NCBI GenBank assembly: GCA_963821325.1
Contig: CAWGDC010000005.1
Coordinates: forward strand, 186,001-250,000
Source of the DNA: PALSA-555 sp963821325
Lineage (GTDB): Bacteria; Actinomycetota; Acidimicrobiia; IMCC26256; PALSA-555
Reading direction: 5' to 3'
Length of the DNA stretch: 64,000 nucleotides
Both the position numbers and the translations under genes were made by a program. The notes below the pieces were generated by a model, which searched no databases, was not told the origin of the DNA, and saw only the letters and a list, made by a program, of their open reading frames with translations. Of this stretch, positions 8,906 to 17,906 are shown one piece after another (the first letter of the stretch is position 1; every line of letters starts with the position of its first letter).

Positions 8906-10474
8906 TCAGATGGCCCGCTCCCGGTCGACCCAGTACGGGTCGCGCAGCTTGCGCTTGTAGAGCTTGCCGTTCGGGTCGCGGGGCAGCTCGGCGACGAAGT
9001 CGATGGAGCGCGGCGTCTTGTACTTCGCCAGCTTGTCCTTCGACCAGTCGAGGATCGCCGCCTCCAGCGCCGGGCCGGGCGTCGCGTCGTCGACCGGCTC
9101 GACGACCGCCTTGACCTCCTCGCCCCAGTCGTCGTGCGGGATGCCGAACACCGCGACGTCGGCGACCGCCGGGTGCATGATCAGCACCGACTCGATCTCC
9201 GCAGGGTAGATGTTGGCGCCCCCCGAGATGATCATGTCGGTCTTGCGGTCCCGGAGGAACAGCCAGCCGTCGTCGTCGAGGTAGCCGACGTCACCGACGG
9301 TGAAGAACTTGCCGTGCCGGCTGCGGTCGGTCTTGTCCCGGTCCTTGAAGTACTCGAAGTTGCCGGTCTGCATGTGCATGTACACGGTGCCGACCTCACC
9401 CGCCGGCAGCTCGTTGCCGTCGTCGTCGAGGATCACCACCTCCGAGATCGGCCAGGCCCGCCCGACCGTCCCCGGGTGCTCGAGCCACTCGGCGGCGTAG
9501 ACGATCGTCCCGCCCCCCTCGCTCGCCGCGTAGTACTCGTCGATCACCGGCCCCCACCAGTCGAGCATCGCCCGCTTCACGTCCGGCGGGCAGGGCGCCG
9601 CGGCGTGCACCATGTGGCGCAGCGACGACACGTCGTACTTGGCCTTCACGTCGTCGGGCAGCCCCAAGAGCCGCACGAACTGGGTCGGCACCATGTGGGT
9701 GTTCGTGACCCGGTAGCGGTCGATGAGCTCGAGCATCCCCTCGGGGGTCCAGCGGTCCATGACCACGACCGTGTGCCCGATGTGCAGCGCCCCACCCGCG
9801 AAGACGAGCACCGCGGTGTGGTACAGCGGCGACCCGCAGATGTGCACGTTGTCGTCGAAGGGCTGCAGCCCGAAGAGGAACAGCATGCCGCCGAAGCCCG
9901 ACCCCATCGCCTCCGGCGCGACGCCGGGCAGCGCCCGCCGCACCCCCTTCGGCTGGCCGGTGGTGCCGGACGTGTAGTTCATGACCGCGCCGGTGGTGCG
10001 ATCCGGCGGCGGGGTCGTCGGCTGCCCCGCCTTCAGGTCGTCGTAGGAGGCGAACCCGGGGATGTCGCCACCCACCGCGTAGCTCGTCGCCGCGGGGAAG
10101 TCGATCTCGTCGGCCGCGGCGCGTGCCGCGTCGGCGAACCGGGCGTGGGCCACGAACGCCTTCGCCTCACAGTCCGTCACGATGTACGCGATCTCCGGGC
10201 CGACCAGATGCCAGTTGATCGGCACGAGGTAGAAGCCGGCCTGCAGCACGGCGAGGTACAGCTCGAAGACCTCCGCCGAGTTGGGCAGCAGCATCGCCAC
10301 CGCGTCGCCCGCCTGCAGCCCGGCGGCGCGCAGGCCGTGCACCACCTGGTTGGCCGCGCCGGCCAGCTCGGCGGCGCGCACCTCCCGCCCTTCGGGGGTC
10401 ACGAGCGCGAGATGGTCGGGGCGGGCCTCGGCGATGGCCCAGAACCCCACGGGGGGCGACTCGACGGTGCTCAC
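8906..10474 (-). CDS. AMP-forming acyl-CoA synthetase
   Basis: 522 residues, complete. The ATP/AMP motif is YTSGTTGQPKGV (about residues 168-179). HMVPTQFVRLLG, YYAASEGGG, FFTVGDVGYLDDDGW, LRDRKTDMIISGGANIYPAEIE (hinge) and PNGKLYKRKLR (catalytic Lys) follow in the family order. It adenylates a carboxylic acid and transfers it to CoA in the cytosol. It starts at GTG 10474, 14 nt after the FadD19-like gene, so the two ligases likely share one transcript from about 12116. The substrate cannot be told; a medium-chain or steroid side-chain acid is plausible from context. Confidence 0.93.
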   Translation of the reverse strand: MSTVESPPVGFWAIAEARPDHLALVTPEGREVRAAELAGAANQVVHGLRAAGLQAGDAVAMLLPNSAEVFELYLAVLQAGFYLVPINWHLVGPEIAYIVTDCEAKAFVAHARFADAARAAADEIDFPAATSYAVGGDIPGFASYDDLKAGQPTTPPPDRTTGAVMNYTSGTTGQPKGVRRALPGVAPEAMGSGFGGMLFLFGLQPFDDNVHICGSPLYHTAVLVFAGGALHIGHTVVVMDRWTPEGMLELIDRYRVTNTHMVPTQFVRLLGLPDDVKAKYDVSSLRHMVHAAAPCPPDVKRAMLDWWGPVIDEYYAASEGGGTIVYAAEWLEHPGTVGRAWPISEVVILDDDGNELPAGEVGTVYMHMQTGNFEYFKDRDKTDRSRHGKFFTVGDVGYLDDDGWLFLRDRKTDMIISGGANIYPAEIESVLIMHPAVADVAVFGIPHDDWGEEVKAVVEPVDDATPGPALEAAILDWSKDKLAKYKTPRSIDFVAELPRDPNGKLYKRKLRDPYWVDRERAI

Positions 10475-10488
10475 AGCGACTCCCAGGC

Positions 10489-12116
10489 TCAGGGCGACGG
10501 GACAGGGGCGGCGGTGTGCTCGGCGACCCGCTTCGCCCAGCGGTAGTCGGGCTTGCCGACCGGGGTGCGGGGGATCTCGTCGGTCAGCTCGAGCTGGCGG
10601 GGCACCTTGTAGCCGGCGAGCGTCGCCCGGCAGAACGTCTGCAGCGCGTCGAGCGACGGCTCGGCGTCGCCGCGGGGGGTCACGATCGCCGCGATCCGCT
10701 CCACGAGCCGCTCGTCGGGGACGCCGACCACGACGGCGTCGAAGACGTCCGGGTGCGCCTTCAGCGTCGCCTCGACCTCCTCGGGGTAGACCTTCTCGCC
10801 GCCGGTGTTGATGCACACCGAGCCGCGGCCGAGCAGGTGCAACGTGCCGTCGGCCTCGATCGTCGCCGAATCGCCGGGCACCACCCAGCGGACCCCGTCG
10901 GGGTCGGTGACGAACGTCGCCGCGGTCGTCGCCGCGTCCTTGTAGTAGCCGAGCGGGATGTGGCCGCGGCGGGCGAGGCGGCCCACCTGCCCCGAGCCGG
11001 GCGTGACGGGCCGGCCCGCGTCGTCGAGCACCGCCACCCAGTCGCGGATGGTGAACGACGGGCCCGCCGCCGGCCGGTCGAAGTCCAGCACCGTCCCCGC
11101 GGCGCCGGTCTCCGACGCGCCGAACGAGTCGGTGACGAGCACGCCGGGCAGGCGGGCCCGCAGCTCCTCCTTCACCGCCTTCGACAGGATGGCGCCCCCC
11201 GACCCGATCCCGGCGAGCGCCGACAGGTCGTAGCCGGCGCCCGGCGCGGCGAGCGCGTCGGCGAGGGGCCGGGCCATGGCGTCGCCGACCACCATGATCG
11301 ACGAGGCGTGCTCCGCCTCGGCGAGGCGCAGCACCGCCGCGCCGTCGTAGTGGCGGTCACAGTTCAGCACCGAGGTGTTGCCCCCGTAGAGGCTGATGAA
11401 CGTCACCCACTGGCCGCCGCCGTGCATCATCGGGGCGTTCACCACCCCGATCGTCGGCTCGGCGGCCACCCGCGACGCCAGCTCCCCCGGCGTCGTGATC
11501 GGCGGCTGCCCGAACCCGCCGCCGCCCAGCGCCGCGAAGAAGATGTCCTCCGCCCGCCACAGCACCCCCTTCGGGGAGCCTGTCGTCCCGCCCGTATAGA
11601 GAAGGTACGGGTCGTCCGCCGAGCGGGGCCCGAAGTCCCGGGCCGGGCGCGGCGTCGGCCAGCGCCGACTCGTAGCCGACGGCGCCCAGCGCCGCGACCG
11701 CCGACGGCTCGTCGGCGCCGTCGTCGACGATCACGACGTGGCGCAGCGCCGGCGCGGCGGTCGCGCGCCTCGACGAGTAGCGGCGCGAACGACGCCTCGG
11801 CGAGCACCGCCACGCTGTCCGAGTTCTCCAGCAGGTACGCCAGCTCGGCCGCGACGTACCGGTAGTTCAGGTTCACGACCGCCGCCCGGGCCTTGTAGAT
11901 CCCCAGCTCGGCCTCGAGCCACTCGGCGCGGTTCCACGACAGGACGGCGACGTGGTCACCCGGCGTCACGCCGGCGGCGACGAGATGGTGCGCCACCCGG
12001 TTGGCCCGCTCGTCGAGCTCCCGGTAGGTGCGCCGGGCCGGACCCGCGACCAGCGCCAGCCGGTCGGGGACCTGGTCGACGACGATCTCGAAGAGGTCGG
12101 CGAGGTTGAACTCCAT
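10489..12116 (-). CDS. FadD19-like steroid/acyl-CoA ligase, copy 1, frameshifted
   Basis: About 542 residues after two +1 shifts near 11640 and 11755. It starts MEFNLADLFE and contains LLYTGGTTGSPKGVLW, FGASETGAAG, GHIPLGYYKD, VVPGDSATIEADGTLHLLGRGS, INTGGEKVYPEEVEA and TPVGKPDYRWAK. This motif set and order match mycobacterial FadD19, which activates the C26 acid of the cholesterol side chain (family knowledge). A palindrome fitting the KstR pattern lies 12 nt upstream of its ATG. The paralogue at 32763-34381 has the same N-terminus and layout. Likely a CoA ligase for a sterol-like or branched acid. Confidence 0.85.
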
Positions 12117-12127
12117 CGGGGCCGCAG

Positions 12128-12141
12128 TAGAACATGTTCTT
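12128..12141. promoter_or_regulatory. KstR-like palindromic operator, site 1
   Basis: TAGAACATGTTCTT contains the perfect 12-bp palindrome AGAACATGTTCT (12129-12140). It fits TNNAACNNGTTNNA at every fixed position except the last base. It lies in the 64-nt divergent gap between the FadD19-like ligase (minus, starts 12116) and the SDR operon (plus, starts 12181), where one repressor could control both. Confidence 0.65.
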
Positions 12142-12180
12142 GTTCGACCCGGCAAGGCGTCACGACCGAGGGGACGGCGC

Positions 12181-12987
12181 GTGGGAACCGACGTCGACAC
12201 CGCCGAGCTGCTCGCCGGCCGGGTCGCGATCGTCTCCGGGGTCGGCCCCGGGCTCGGGCGCGCCCTCGCCGTCGCGCTCGCGCGCGCCGGCGCCGACGTC
12301 GGGCTCGGCGCCCGCCGGGCCGCGTCCCTCGACCTCGTCGCCGCCGAGATCGAGGCCCTCGGACGACGCGCCTGCGTCGTCCCGACCGACGTCGTCGACC
12401 CCGACCAGTGCCGCCGCTTGGCCGACACCGTCGCCGCCCAGCTCGGCCGCCTCGACATCCTCGTGAACAACGCGTTCACCGAGGAGGACTGGCGCGAGCC
12501 CTTCGCCGGGCTCGACCCGGCCCGGTGGCGGGCACCGATGGACGTCAACTGCTTCGGATCCCTCACCCTCACCCAGGCCGCGCTCCCGCACCTCCGCGCC
12601 GCGGGCGGCGGCTCGGTCGTGATGATCACCACCCTGTCGGTGAAGAACCCGATCCCGCTGCTCGCCGGCTACGCGGCCTCGAAGCGTGCGCTGACCCAGG
12701 CCGCCCGCGTCCTCGCCGACGAGCTCGCCGCCGACGGCATCCGCGTGAACTGCGTCGCGCCGGGCCACATCGCCGGGCCGGTCCTCGACGAGTACTTCGC
12801 CTGGACGGCGGAGCAGCGCCACGTCGCGCCCGCGACGATCGAAGCCGAGGTGGCGTCGATGAACGCCCTGGCGCGCATCGCCACCCCCGACGAGATCGCC
12901 CGCACCGTCGTGTTCTTCGCCAGCGACCTCGCCCGGGGCGTCACCGGGCAGAGCCTCGACGTCAACTGCGGCCGCACCCTGGACTGA
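12181..12987 (+). CDS. Short-chain dehydrogenase/reductase, canonical (module A)
   Basis: A 268-residue classical SDR. The cofactor motif is SGVGPGLG, with ILVNNAF in the NNAG position and catalytic YAASK (about residues 166-170); Thr occupies the usual Ser position. The C-terminus has the usual VTGQSLDVNCGRTLD. Start GTG 12181 follows a GAGGGGA ribosome site. It likely oxidises or reduces a hydroxy/keto group on an acyl-CoA or sterol-like substrate with NAD(P). The next SDR begins 2 nt after its stop and has lost the catalytic residues, so the two may form one hetero-oligomer. Confidence 0.9.
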   Translation: MGTDVDTAELLAGRVAIVSGVGPGLGRALAVALARAGADVGLGARRAASLDLVAAEIEALGRRACVVPTDVVDPDQCRRLADTVAAQLGRLDILVNNAFTEEDWREPFAGLDPARWRAPMDVNCFGSLTLTQAALPHLRAAGGGSVVMITTLSVKNPIPLLAGYAASKRALTQAARVLADELAADGIRVNCVAPGHIAGPVLDEYFAWTAEQRHVAPATIEAEVASMNALARIATPDEIARTVVFFASDLARGVTGQSLDVNCGRTLD

Positions 12988-12989
12988 GC

Positions 12990-13688
12990 GTGCTGCTCAG
13001 CGGACGCGTGGCGATCGTGGCCGGCCTCGCCGGCATCGGGCCCGCGGTGGCCCGCGCCCTCGCGCGCGAGGGCGCGGCCGTGGTGCTCGGCGACCCGGAC
13101 GAGGCCGCCCGGCGCGCCGCCCACACCGAGGTCGCGGCGCTCCGCGGCATGGCCCGAACCGTGGCGACCGGACGCGACGCACGCGCCGACGGGGAGGCCC
13201 TCGTCCAGGCGGCGCTCGAGGCGTTCGGCCGCCTCGACGTGCTCGTCACCAACGCCGCGGGCCCGGACCTGGCCGCGCCCTTCGCCGGTGCCGACCTCGA
13301 CGAGTGGCGACGCCACCTCGAGGCGACGCTGTTCACGACGCTCGAGACCGTGCGCGCCGCGATCCCGCCGCTGCGCGCGGTGGGCGATGGCGCGATCGTG
13401 TTCGTCAACGCGCCCGCCCTCCGCGACCCGGCCGCGGCCCACGGCGCGGACGCGGCCGCGTCGGGCGCGCTGCTCACCGCGGCGCAGGCCCTGGCCCGCG
13501 AGCTGGGCCCGTCGAACATCCGGGTCAACTCGATCGTGCCCCGACCGCTCTCACACGCCGCCCGGGTCGCGCCCACCGCGGCGACCCGCGCGAGCGACGC
13601 CGCCGCCGACGCGGCTGTGTTCCTCGCGTCGGACCTCGCCTCGGCCGTGACCGGACAGTCCCTGGACGTCCAGACCAGCCGGACCTGA
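12990..13688 (+). CDS. SDR-fold protein with lost catalytic residues (module A)
   Basis: 232 residues with a clear SDR fold: cofactor loop AGLAGIG, LVTNAAG, IRVNSIVPRP, FLASDLASAVTGQSLDV. Aligned on IRVN, the catalytic Tyr is Asp, the Lys is Ser and the Ser is Ala (segment DAAASGALLTAAQ). No frameshift is needed anywhere, so this is not read damage. By analogy with BbsC of the toluene pathway, it may be a non-catalytic subunit that pairs with the active SDR just upstream; this is inference. Same operon as the AhpD-like and P450 genes. Confidence 0.85.
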   Translation: MLLSGRVAIVAGLAGIGPAVARALAREGAAVVLGDPDEAARRAAHTEVAALRGMARTVATGRDARADGEALVQAALEAFGRLDVLVTNAAGPDLAAPFAGADLDEWRRHLEATLFTTLETVRAAIPPLRAVGDGAIVFVNAPALRDPAAAHGADAAASGALLTAAQALARELGPSNIRVNSIVPRPLSHAARVAPTAATRASDAAADAAVFLASDLASAVTGQSLDVQTSRT

Positions 13689-13729
13689 GCACGCGGACGA
13701 GGCGCCCGCGCACGCGTGACCGGTGCGGG

Positions 13730-13752
13730 TACGCTGCGCACGACCGAGGAGG
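13730..13752 (+). promoter_or_regulatory. Possible internal promoter and ribosome site before the AhpD-like gene
   Basis: TACGCT at 13730-13735 could be a -10 box, with start near 13742. GAGGAGG at 13746-13752 is a strong ribosome site 7 nt before GTG 13760, choosing that start over the out-of-frame GTG at 13755. The last two genes of the operon may be transcribed independently. Confidence 0.4.
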
Positions 13753-13759
13753 TCGTGCC

Positions 13760-14251
13760 GTGGCCCGACTCGAGCTGCCCGACGGCGACCAGCCGGAGAT
13801 CGTGAAGGTCTGGTCGCTGCGACCCGAGATGGGTGAGGCCGTGGCCAACCTCTCGTACGCCGTGTACTCGAAGAGCCAGCTGCCGGCCCGCGTCCGTGAG
13901 GCCGCCCGGATGCGCATCGCGCACGTGAACGACTGCGCCGTATGCCGCGGCTGGCGGATCCCCGAGCTCGCCGAGCAGGGCGTCACCGAGGAGCTGTACG
14001 CCCACGTCGAGGAGCCCGACGACGGGGACTACTCGGCGCAGGAGCGGCTCGCCATCGAGTACGCCGAGCGGTTCGCGCTCGACCACCGGTCCCTCGACGA
14101 CGCCTTCTTCGCCCGGATGCGGGAGCACTTCACCGACCCGGAGATCCTCGACCTCACGATCTGCATCGGGGAGTGGCTGGCCTTCGGGCGCCTCACGATG
14201 GTGCTCGACCTCGACGAGGCCTGCGCCGTGCGGCCCCGCGCGTCGGTGTGA
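13760..14251 (+). CDS. AhpD/carboxymuconolactone decarboxylase-like protein, CxxC
   Basis: 163 residues, all alpha-helical in character. The redox motif CAVC sits in MRIAHVNDCAVCRGW, about residues 56-59 of the mature chain. QERLAIEYAERFALDH then forms the conserved acidic helix, and EILDLTICIGEWLAFGRL the next. AhpD-like proteins are small thiol peroxidase/reductase or decarboxylase-fold enzymes. It is joined to the P450 gene by a GTGA overlap, which suggests linked expression. Two relatives (CxxE and Cxx-TGA) follow at 17390-18412, giving three variants of the same site in 4.7 kb. Confidence 0.87.
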   Translation: MARLELPDGDQPEIVKVWSLRPEMGEAVANLSYAVYSKSQLPARVREAARMRIAHVNDCAVCRGWRIPELAEQGVTEELYAHVEEPDDGDYSAQERLAIEYAERFALDHRSLDDAFFARMREHFTDPEILDLTICIGEWLAFGRLTMVLDLDEACAVRPRASV

Positions 14252-15447
14252 GCACGACCGCCACCACCGACCTCTTCGACCTCGACCTCTTCGCCGACGG
14301 ACCGCCCCACGAGGTGTTCCGCCGGCTGCGCACCGAGCAGCCGGTCTGCTTCCTGCCCGAGCCCGACGGCCCCGGCTACTGGGGCGTCTTCGACTACGAG
14401 CACGTCATGGACGTGTCCCGCCACCCCCAGCGCTTCGGCTCCCACCCCAACACGATGATCCAGGACGCGCCCGACGGGGACGGCGGCGCCGGCGAGCTGA
14501 TGCTGAACCAGGACCCGCCCCGCCACACCCAGCTGCGCAAGCTCGTGAACCGCGGGTTCACCCCCCGCCAGGTCGCCACCCTCGAGCCGCGCGTCGCGGC
14601 GATCATCGACCGGCTCCTGGACCGGGCCGCGACGCTCGGGCGCTTCGACCTGGTGCGCGACGTCGCGGTCGAGCTGCCCCTCCAGGTGATCGCCGAGCTC
14701 GTCGGCGTCCCCGACGACGAACGCCACCAGGTGTTCGCCTGGACCGAGCAGATGATGAGCCTCGACGACCCCGAGCTCGGCGGCACCACCGCCGACGCCC
14801 GCAGCGCCATGGCCGAGATGTTCGCCTACGCCGACCGCCTCGCCGCGTCGCGCGCCGCCGGGACCGGCGACGACCTGCTCAGCGTCATCCTCGCCGCCGA
14901 GGTCGACGGCGAGCGGCTCAGCCAGCTCGACGTGGACCTGTTCTTCATGCTGCTCATGAACGCCGGGAGCGAGACGACCCGGAACCTCATCACCGGCGGG
15001 ATGCAGGCGCTCTTCGAGCATCCGGACGATCGGGCGCGCCTCGCCGCCGACCCCGCGCTGCTCCCGAGCGCCGTCGAGGAGATGCTGCGCTGGGTCACGC
15101 CCGTGCTGCACTTCCGGCGCACCGCCCGCGAGGACAGCGTCCTCGGCGGGCAGCCGATCCGCGCGGGCGACAAGGTCGCGGTCTGGTACGTGTCCGCGAA
15201 CCGCGACGACGCCCAGTTCCCCGACCCCGACCGCTTCGACGTCGGACGCGCACCGAACGACCACGTCGCGTTCGGCGCGGGCGGCCCCCACTTCTGCCTC
15301 GGCGCCGGGCTGGCCCGCCTCGAGGCGCGCCTGCTCCTCGGCGCGCTGCTCGAGCGGTTCCCGGCCCTGCACCCCGACGGGCCGCCGCAGCGGCTCCGCT
15401 CGAACTTCCTGAACGGCATCAAGGCGATGCCGGTGGCGGCGGGCTGA
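14248..15447 (+). CDS. Cytochrome P450, CYP125/142/124-like
   Basis: A 399-residue complete soluble P450. The I-helix oxygen-binding segment is NAGSETTRN (about residue 239), the ExxR motif is EMLR (about 279) and the heme loop is FGAGGPHFCLGAGLARLE with Cys350 as thiolate ligand. The ending RLRSNFLNGIKAMPV is characteristic of mycobacterial CYP125/CYP142/CYP124, which oxidise the terminal methyl of cholesterol or branched lipids (family knowledge). The 3Fe-4S ferredoxin at 1132 is a candidate electron donor. Its 3' end overlaps the convergent SnoaL-like gene by 29 nt. Confidence 0.9.
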   Translation: MSTTATTDLFDLDLFADGPPHEVFRRLRTEQPVCFLPEPDGPGYWGVFDYEHVMDVSRHPQRFGSHPNTMIQDAPDGDGGAGELMLNQDPPRHTQLRKLVNRGFTPRQVATLEPRVAAIIDRLLDRAATLGRFDLVRDVAVELPLQVIAELVGVPDDERHQVFAWTEQMMSLDDPELGGTTADARSAMAEMFAYADRLAASRAAGTGDDLLSVILAAEVDGERLSQLDVDLFFMLLMNAGSETTRNLITGGMQALFEHPDDRARLAADPALLPSAVEEMLRWVTPVLHFRRTAREDSVLGGQPIRAGDKVAVWYVSANRDDAQFPDPDRFDVGRAPNDHVAFGAGGPHFCLGAGLARLEARLLLGALLERFPALHPDGPPQRLRSNFLNGIKAMPVAAG

Positions 15448-15857
15448 ACGCCTCCCCGGCGACCGAGCGCGGCCCCCGGTACAGCAGCCAGAAGCGGCGC
15501 CGCGCGAACCGCCACCCGCCCCGGTCGCGCAGGATCCGATCGTCGTACCAGCCGACCAGCTCTCGACCCGAGCCGGTCCGGGTCCGCTGCACCTCGCGGA
15601 CGTACCAGCGCGCCACCGCCGTGTCGCCGTCCCCGTCGACCCAGCCGAACAGCAGCTCCGGGAGGCACAGCTCGAACGCCGCAGCGGCGCGCCGCGAAGA
15701 CGCGGGTCAGCGCGTCGATGCCGACGATCGGGTCCTCGCCGGCGAGGTGCCACTCCCCGTCGCCGCGCCAGCAGGCCGCCCACACGTCGACGTCGCCCCG
15801 CGTGACGGCGTCGCACCAACGGGCCGCCAGCGCGCGTCCAGCCCGGTCGGCGTCCAT
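15419..15857 (-). CDS. SnoaL-like (NTF2 fold) protein, frameshifted
   Basis: About 145 residues after one +1 shift near 15690. The N-terminal helix reads ARWCDAVTRGDVDVWAACW, followed by GEWHLAGEDPIVGIDAL. The C-terminal half has RWYVREVQRT and RELVGWYDDRILRDRGGW. This is the cone fold of SnoaL/steroid-isomerase-like proteins. Members of the fold include ketosteroid isomerase and limonene epoxide hydrolase, so a lipid-ring substrate is possible. It diverges from the degenerate SDR gene with only 22 nt between starts and is probably leaderless. Confidence 0.75.
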
Positions 15858-15863
15858 ATGCCG

Positions 15864-15873
15864 ATGCTACGGT
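15864..15873. promoter_or_regulatory. Bidirectional overlapping -10 boxes
   Basis: TACGGT (15868-15873) ends 7 nt before plus-strand ATG 15880. TAGCAT on the minus strand (15869-15864) ends 7 nt before minus-strand ATG 15857. The two hexamers share the central TA, so one ten-base symmetric element ATGCTACGGT can serve two leaderless genes. Polymerase can occupy only one orientation at a time. Confidence 0.6.
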
Positions 15874-15879
15874 CCGTCG

Positions 15880-16626
15880 ATGCCCGCGCTCGACGGTCGG
15901 GTCGCCGTCGTGACCGGCGCCGACCAGCCTCTCGGGCGCGGCCTCGCGCTCGCCGTCGGCGCGGCGGGCGCGTCGGTCGGGCTGGTCGGTGCCACCGGCC
16001 CGCTGGCTGCCGTCACCGCCGAGCTGGACGCGCGGGGTGGCCGCGCCACCGCGGTCGACGCGACGCTCACCGACCCGACCGACGTGAGCGTGGCGTTCGC
16101 GACGGTGGCCGACGAGCTGGGCGGTGCCGTGCGGGTGGTGGTGCACGCCGCGATGGACCCGCTGGCCTACGAGCCCATCCCGTTCGAGGCGGTCGACGAC
16201 CAGCGGTTCGAGGCGGTGTGGGAGGGCACGATGCGCGCCGCCCTCGCGGTGCTCCGTGCGTCCTTCGCTCAGATGCGCGGGCGCGGCGGTCACGTGCTCG
16301 TCGTGACGCCGACGATCTCGATGTCGGGCGCGCCGCGCCTCGCCCCGTACGCCGCGGCGCTCGAGGGGCAGCGGCTGCTGGCCAAGTCGGCCGCCCGCCA
16401 GTGGGGCGCCGACGGGATCCGGGTCAACTGCCTCGCCCCGGCACCCGAGCAGGTGCCCATCGGGGTGCAGAGCCTCGACGTGTCCCTCGCGCCCGCCGCG
16501 CTCGGCGGGCCCGGCGACCCGGAGCGCGACCTCGGGCCGGTCGCTGTCTTCCTCGCCGGCGACGACGCCCACTTCGTCACCGGCGCGACGGTCGGCGTCG
16601 ACGGCGGCGTCTGGATGGCCCCGTGA
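15880..16626 (+). CDS. SDR-fold protein with degenerate active site (module B)
   Basis: 248 residues. The cofactor motif is TGADQPLG, with Pro replacing the second conserved Gly, and NNAG is replaced by HAAM. The Tyr of the active site is kept (PYAAALEGQ) but the Lys four residues on is Leu and the Ser position is Pro. Without the Lys, normal SDR catalysis is unlikely. IRVNCLAP and the FVTGATVGVDGGVW tail show the fold is intact. It overlaps the canonical SDR by GTGA. This mirrors module A at 12181-13688 with the order of active and inactive partners reversed. Confidence 0.85.
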   Translation: MPALDGRVAVVTGADQPLGRGLALAVGAAGASVGLVGATGPLAAVTAELDARGGRATAVDATLTDPTDVSVAFATVADELGGAVRVVVHAAMDPLAYEPIPFEAVDDQRFEAVWEGTMRAALAVLRASFAQMRGRGGHVLVVTPTISMSGAPRLAPYAAALEGQRLLAKSAARQWGADGIRVNCLAPAPEQVPIGVQSLDVSLAPAALGGPGDPERDLGPVAVFLAGDDAHFVTGATVGVDGGVWMAP

Positions 16627-17390
16627 CCGGCGCGCTCGCCGGACGCACCGCGATCGTGACCGGTGCCGGGCAAGGCGTCGGGCAGGGCATCGCCGCCGCG
16701 CTCGCGCATCGCGGCGCCAGCGTCGTGCTCGCCGCCCGGCGGGCCGAGACCGGGGAGCCGGCCGCGGCCGCCATCCGCGACCGTGGTGGCGAGGCGACCT
16801 GCGTCGTCACCGACGTGACCCAGGGCGACGACGTGGCCCGCTGCGTGACCGAGACCGTCGACCGGTATGGGGCGCTGCACGTCATGGTCCACAACGCGTT
16901 CCACGGCGGGCGGCCGTGCCGGCTCGAGGATGTCGACGACGCGCTCTGGGCGGCGAACTCGCGCACCGCGGTGTGGGGCTCCTACTACTGCGCCCGCGCC
17001 GCGGCACCTCACCTGGCGGCGGCCGGCACCCGCGGCCGACTGCTGTTCGTCACCTCCCCGGCCGGGGTGGAGGGCAGCGTCAACCTGCCGGTCTACGGGC
17101 CGGTGAAAGCCGCGCAGCGGGCCCTCGCCAAGAGCCTGGCCCGCGAATGGGGGCCGCGCGGCGTGACCGTGAACTGCCTCGCGCCCGTCGCGGAGACCCC
17201 GGCGCTCACCGCCGCGTTCGACGCCAACCCGGTGCTGCGCGAGCGGCTCGAGGCCCGCACCGCGCTCGGCCGCGTCGGGGACGCCGAACGCGACATCGGC
17301 GCGGTCGCGGCGTTCCTCGCCAGCGACGACGGCGGCTACATCACCGGGCAGACCCTGGTCTGCGACGGTGGCAGCTTCCTGGGGCTCTGA
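16623..17390 (+). CDS. Short-chain dehydrogenase/reductase, canonical (module B)
   Basis: 255 residues. The cofactor motif is TGAGQGVG, with HNAF near the NNAG site, catalytic Ser in FVTSPAG, YGPVK (about residues 159-163) and C-terminus ITGQTLVCDGGSF. All three catalytic residues are present. It is an NAD(P)-dependent oxidoreductase, probably of a hydroxyacyl-CoA. It overlaps the degenerate SDR by 4 nt and the first AhpD-like gene by 1 nt (TGATG), so the operon is tightly coupled. A hetero-oligomer of the two SDRs is a reasonable inference. Confidence 0.9.
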   Translation: MTGALAGRTAIVTGAGQGVGQGIAAALAHRGASVVLAARRAETGEPAAAAIRDRGGEATCVVTDVTQGDDVARCVTETVDRYGALHVMVHNAFHGGRPCRLEDVDDALWAANSRTAVWGSYYCARAAAPHLAAAGTRGRLLFVTSPAGVEGSVNLPVYGPVKAAQRALAKSLAREWGPRGVTVNCLAPVAETPALTAAFDANPVLRERLEARTALGRVGDAERDIGAVAAFLASDDGGYITGQTLVCDGGSFLGL

Positions 17391-17906
17391 TGACGTGGCT
17401 CCCTGACATCGCGGACGGCGACACCGGTCTCGACCGGGTGTTCGGGCTCCGCCCTGACCTCTACGACGCGTTCCGCGCCTTCTACGCCGTCTTCTGGACC
17501 CGTGGCCTGCTCGACCCGGTCGTCCTCGAGCTGTGCCGGCTGCGCGTGGCGCAGCTGGTGGGCTGCGCGACCGAGCAGCAGGTCCGCTACCAGCCGGCCC
17601 GCGACGCCGGGCTCACCGACGCCCAGATCGCGGCGCTGCCCCGCTGGCCCGACACGCCGTCGTTCAGCGACGCGCAGCGGGCCGCGCTGGCGTTCGCCGA
17701 GCAGTTCGTCCTCGACCCGCACGGCGTCGACCACCCTCGAGCGCGACGCGGTCATCGACCACTACGGCCTTCCCGGCCTCGTCGCGCTCTGCGAGGCGCT
17801 GGCGCTCTTCGAGGGGTTCGACCGGTTCCGCACCGTGCTCGCCGTCGACGGGCCCGCCGTCCCGACCCTCGTCCCCGCGCCGACCCCCGAGGGAGCGCTG
17901 CCATGA
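17390..17906 (+). CDS. AhpD-like protein with CxxE site, one frameshift
   Basis: 171 residues after removing one extra C near 17735. LELCRLRVAQLVGCATEQQVRY aligns with the redox helix of AhpD-like proteins and of its downstream neighbour: the first Cys is kept and the second position is Glu. Then come FSDAQRAALAFAEQFVLDP and LPGLVALCEALALFEGFDRFRTVL. With a single Cys it cannot form the CxxC disulfide, and it may serve as a partner of the next protein. It overlaps the canonical SDR upstream by 1 nt and the next gene by ATGA. Confidence 0.8.
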
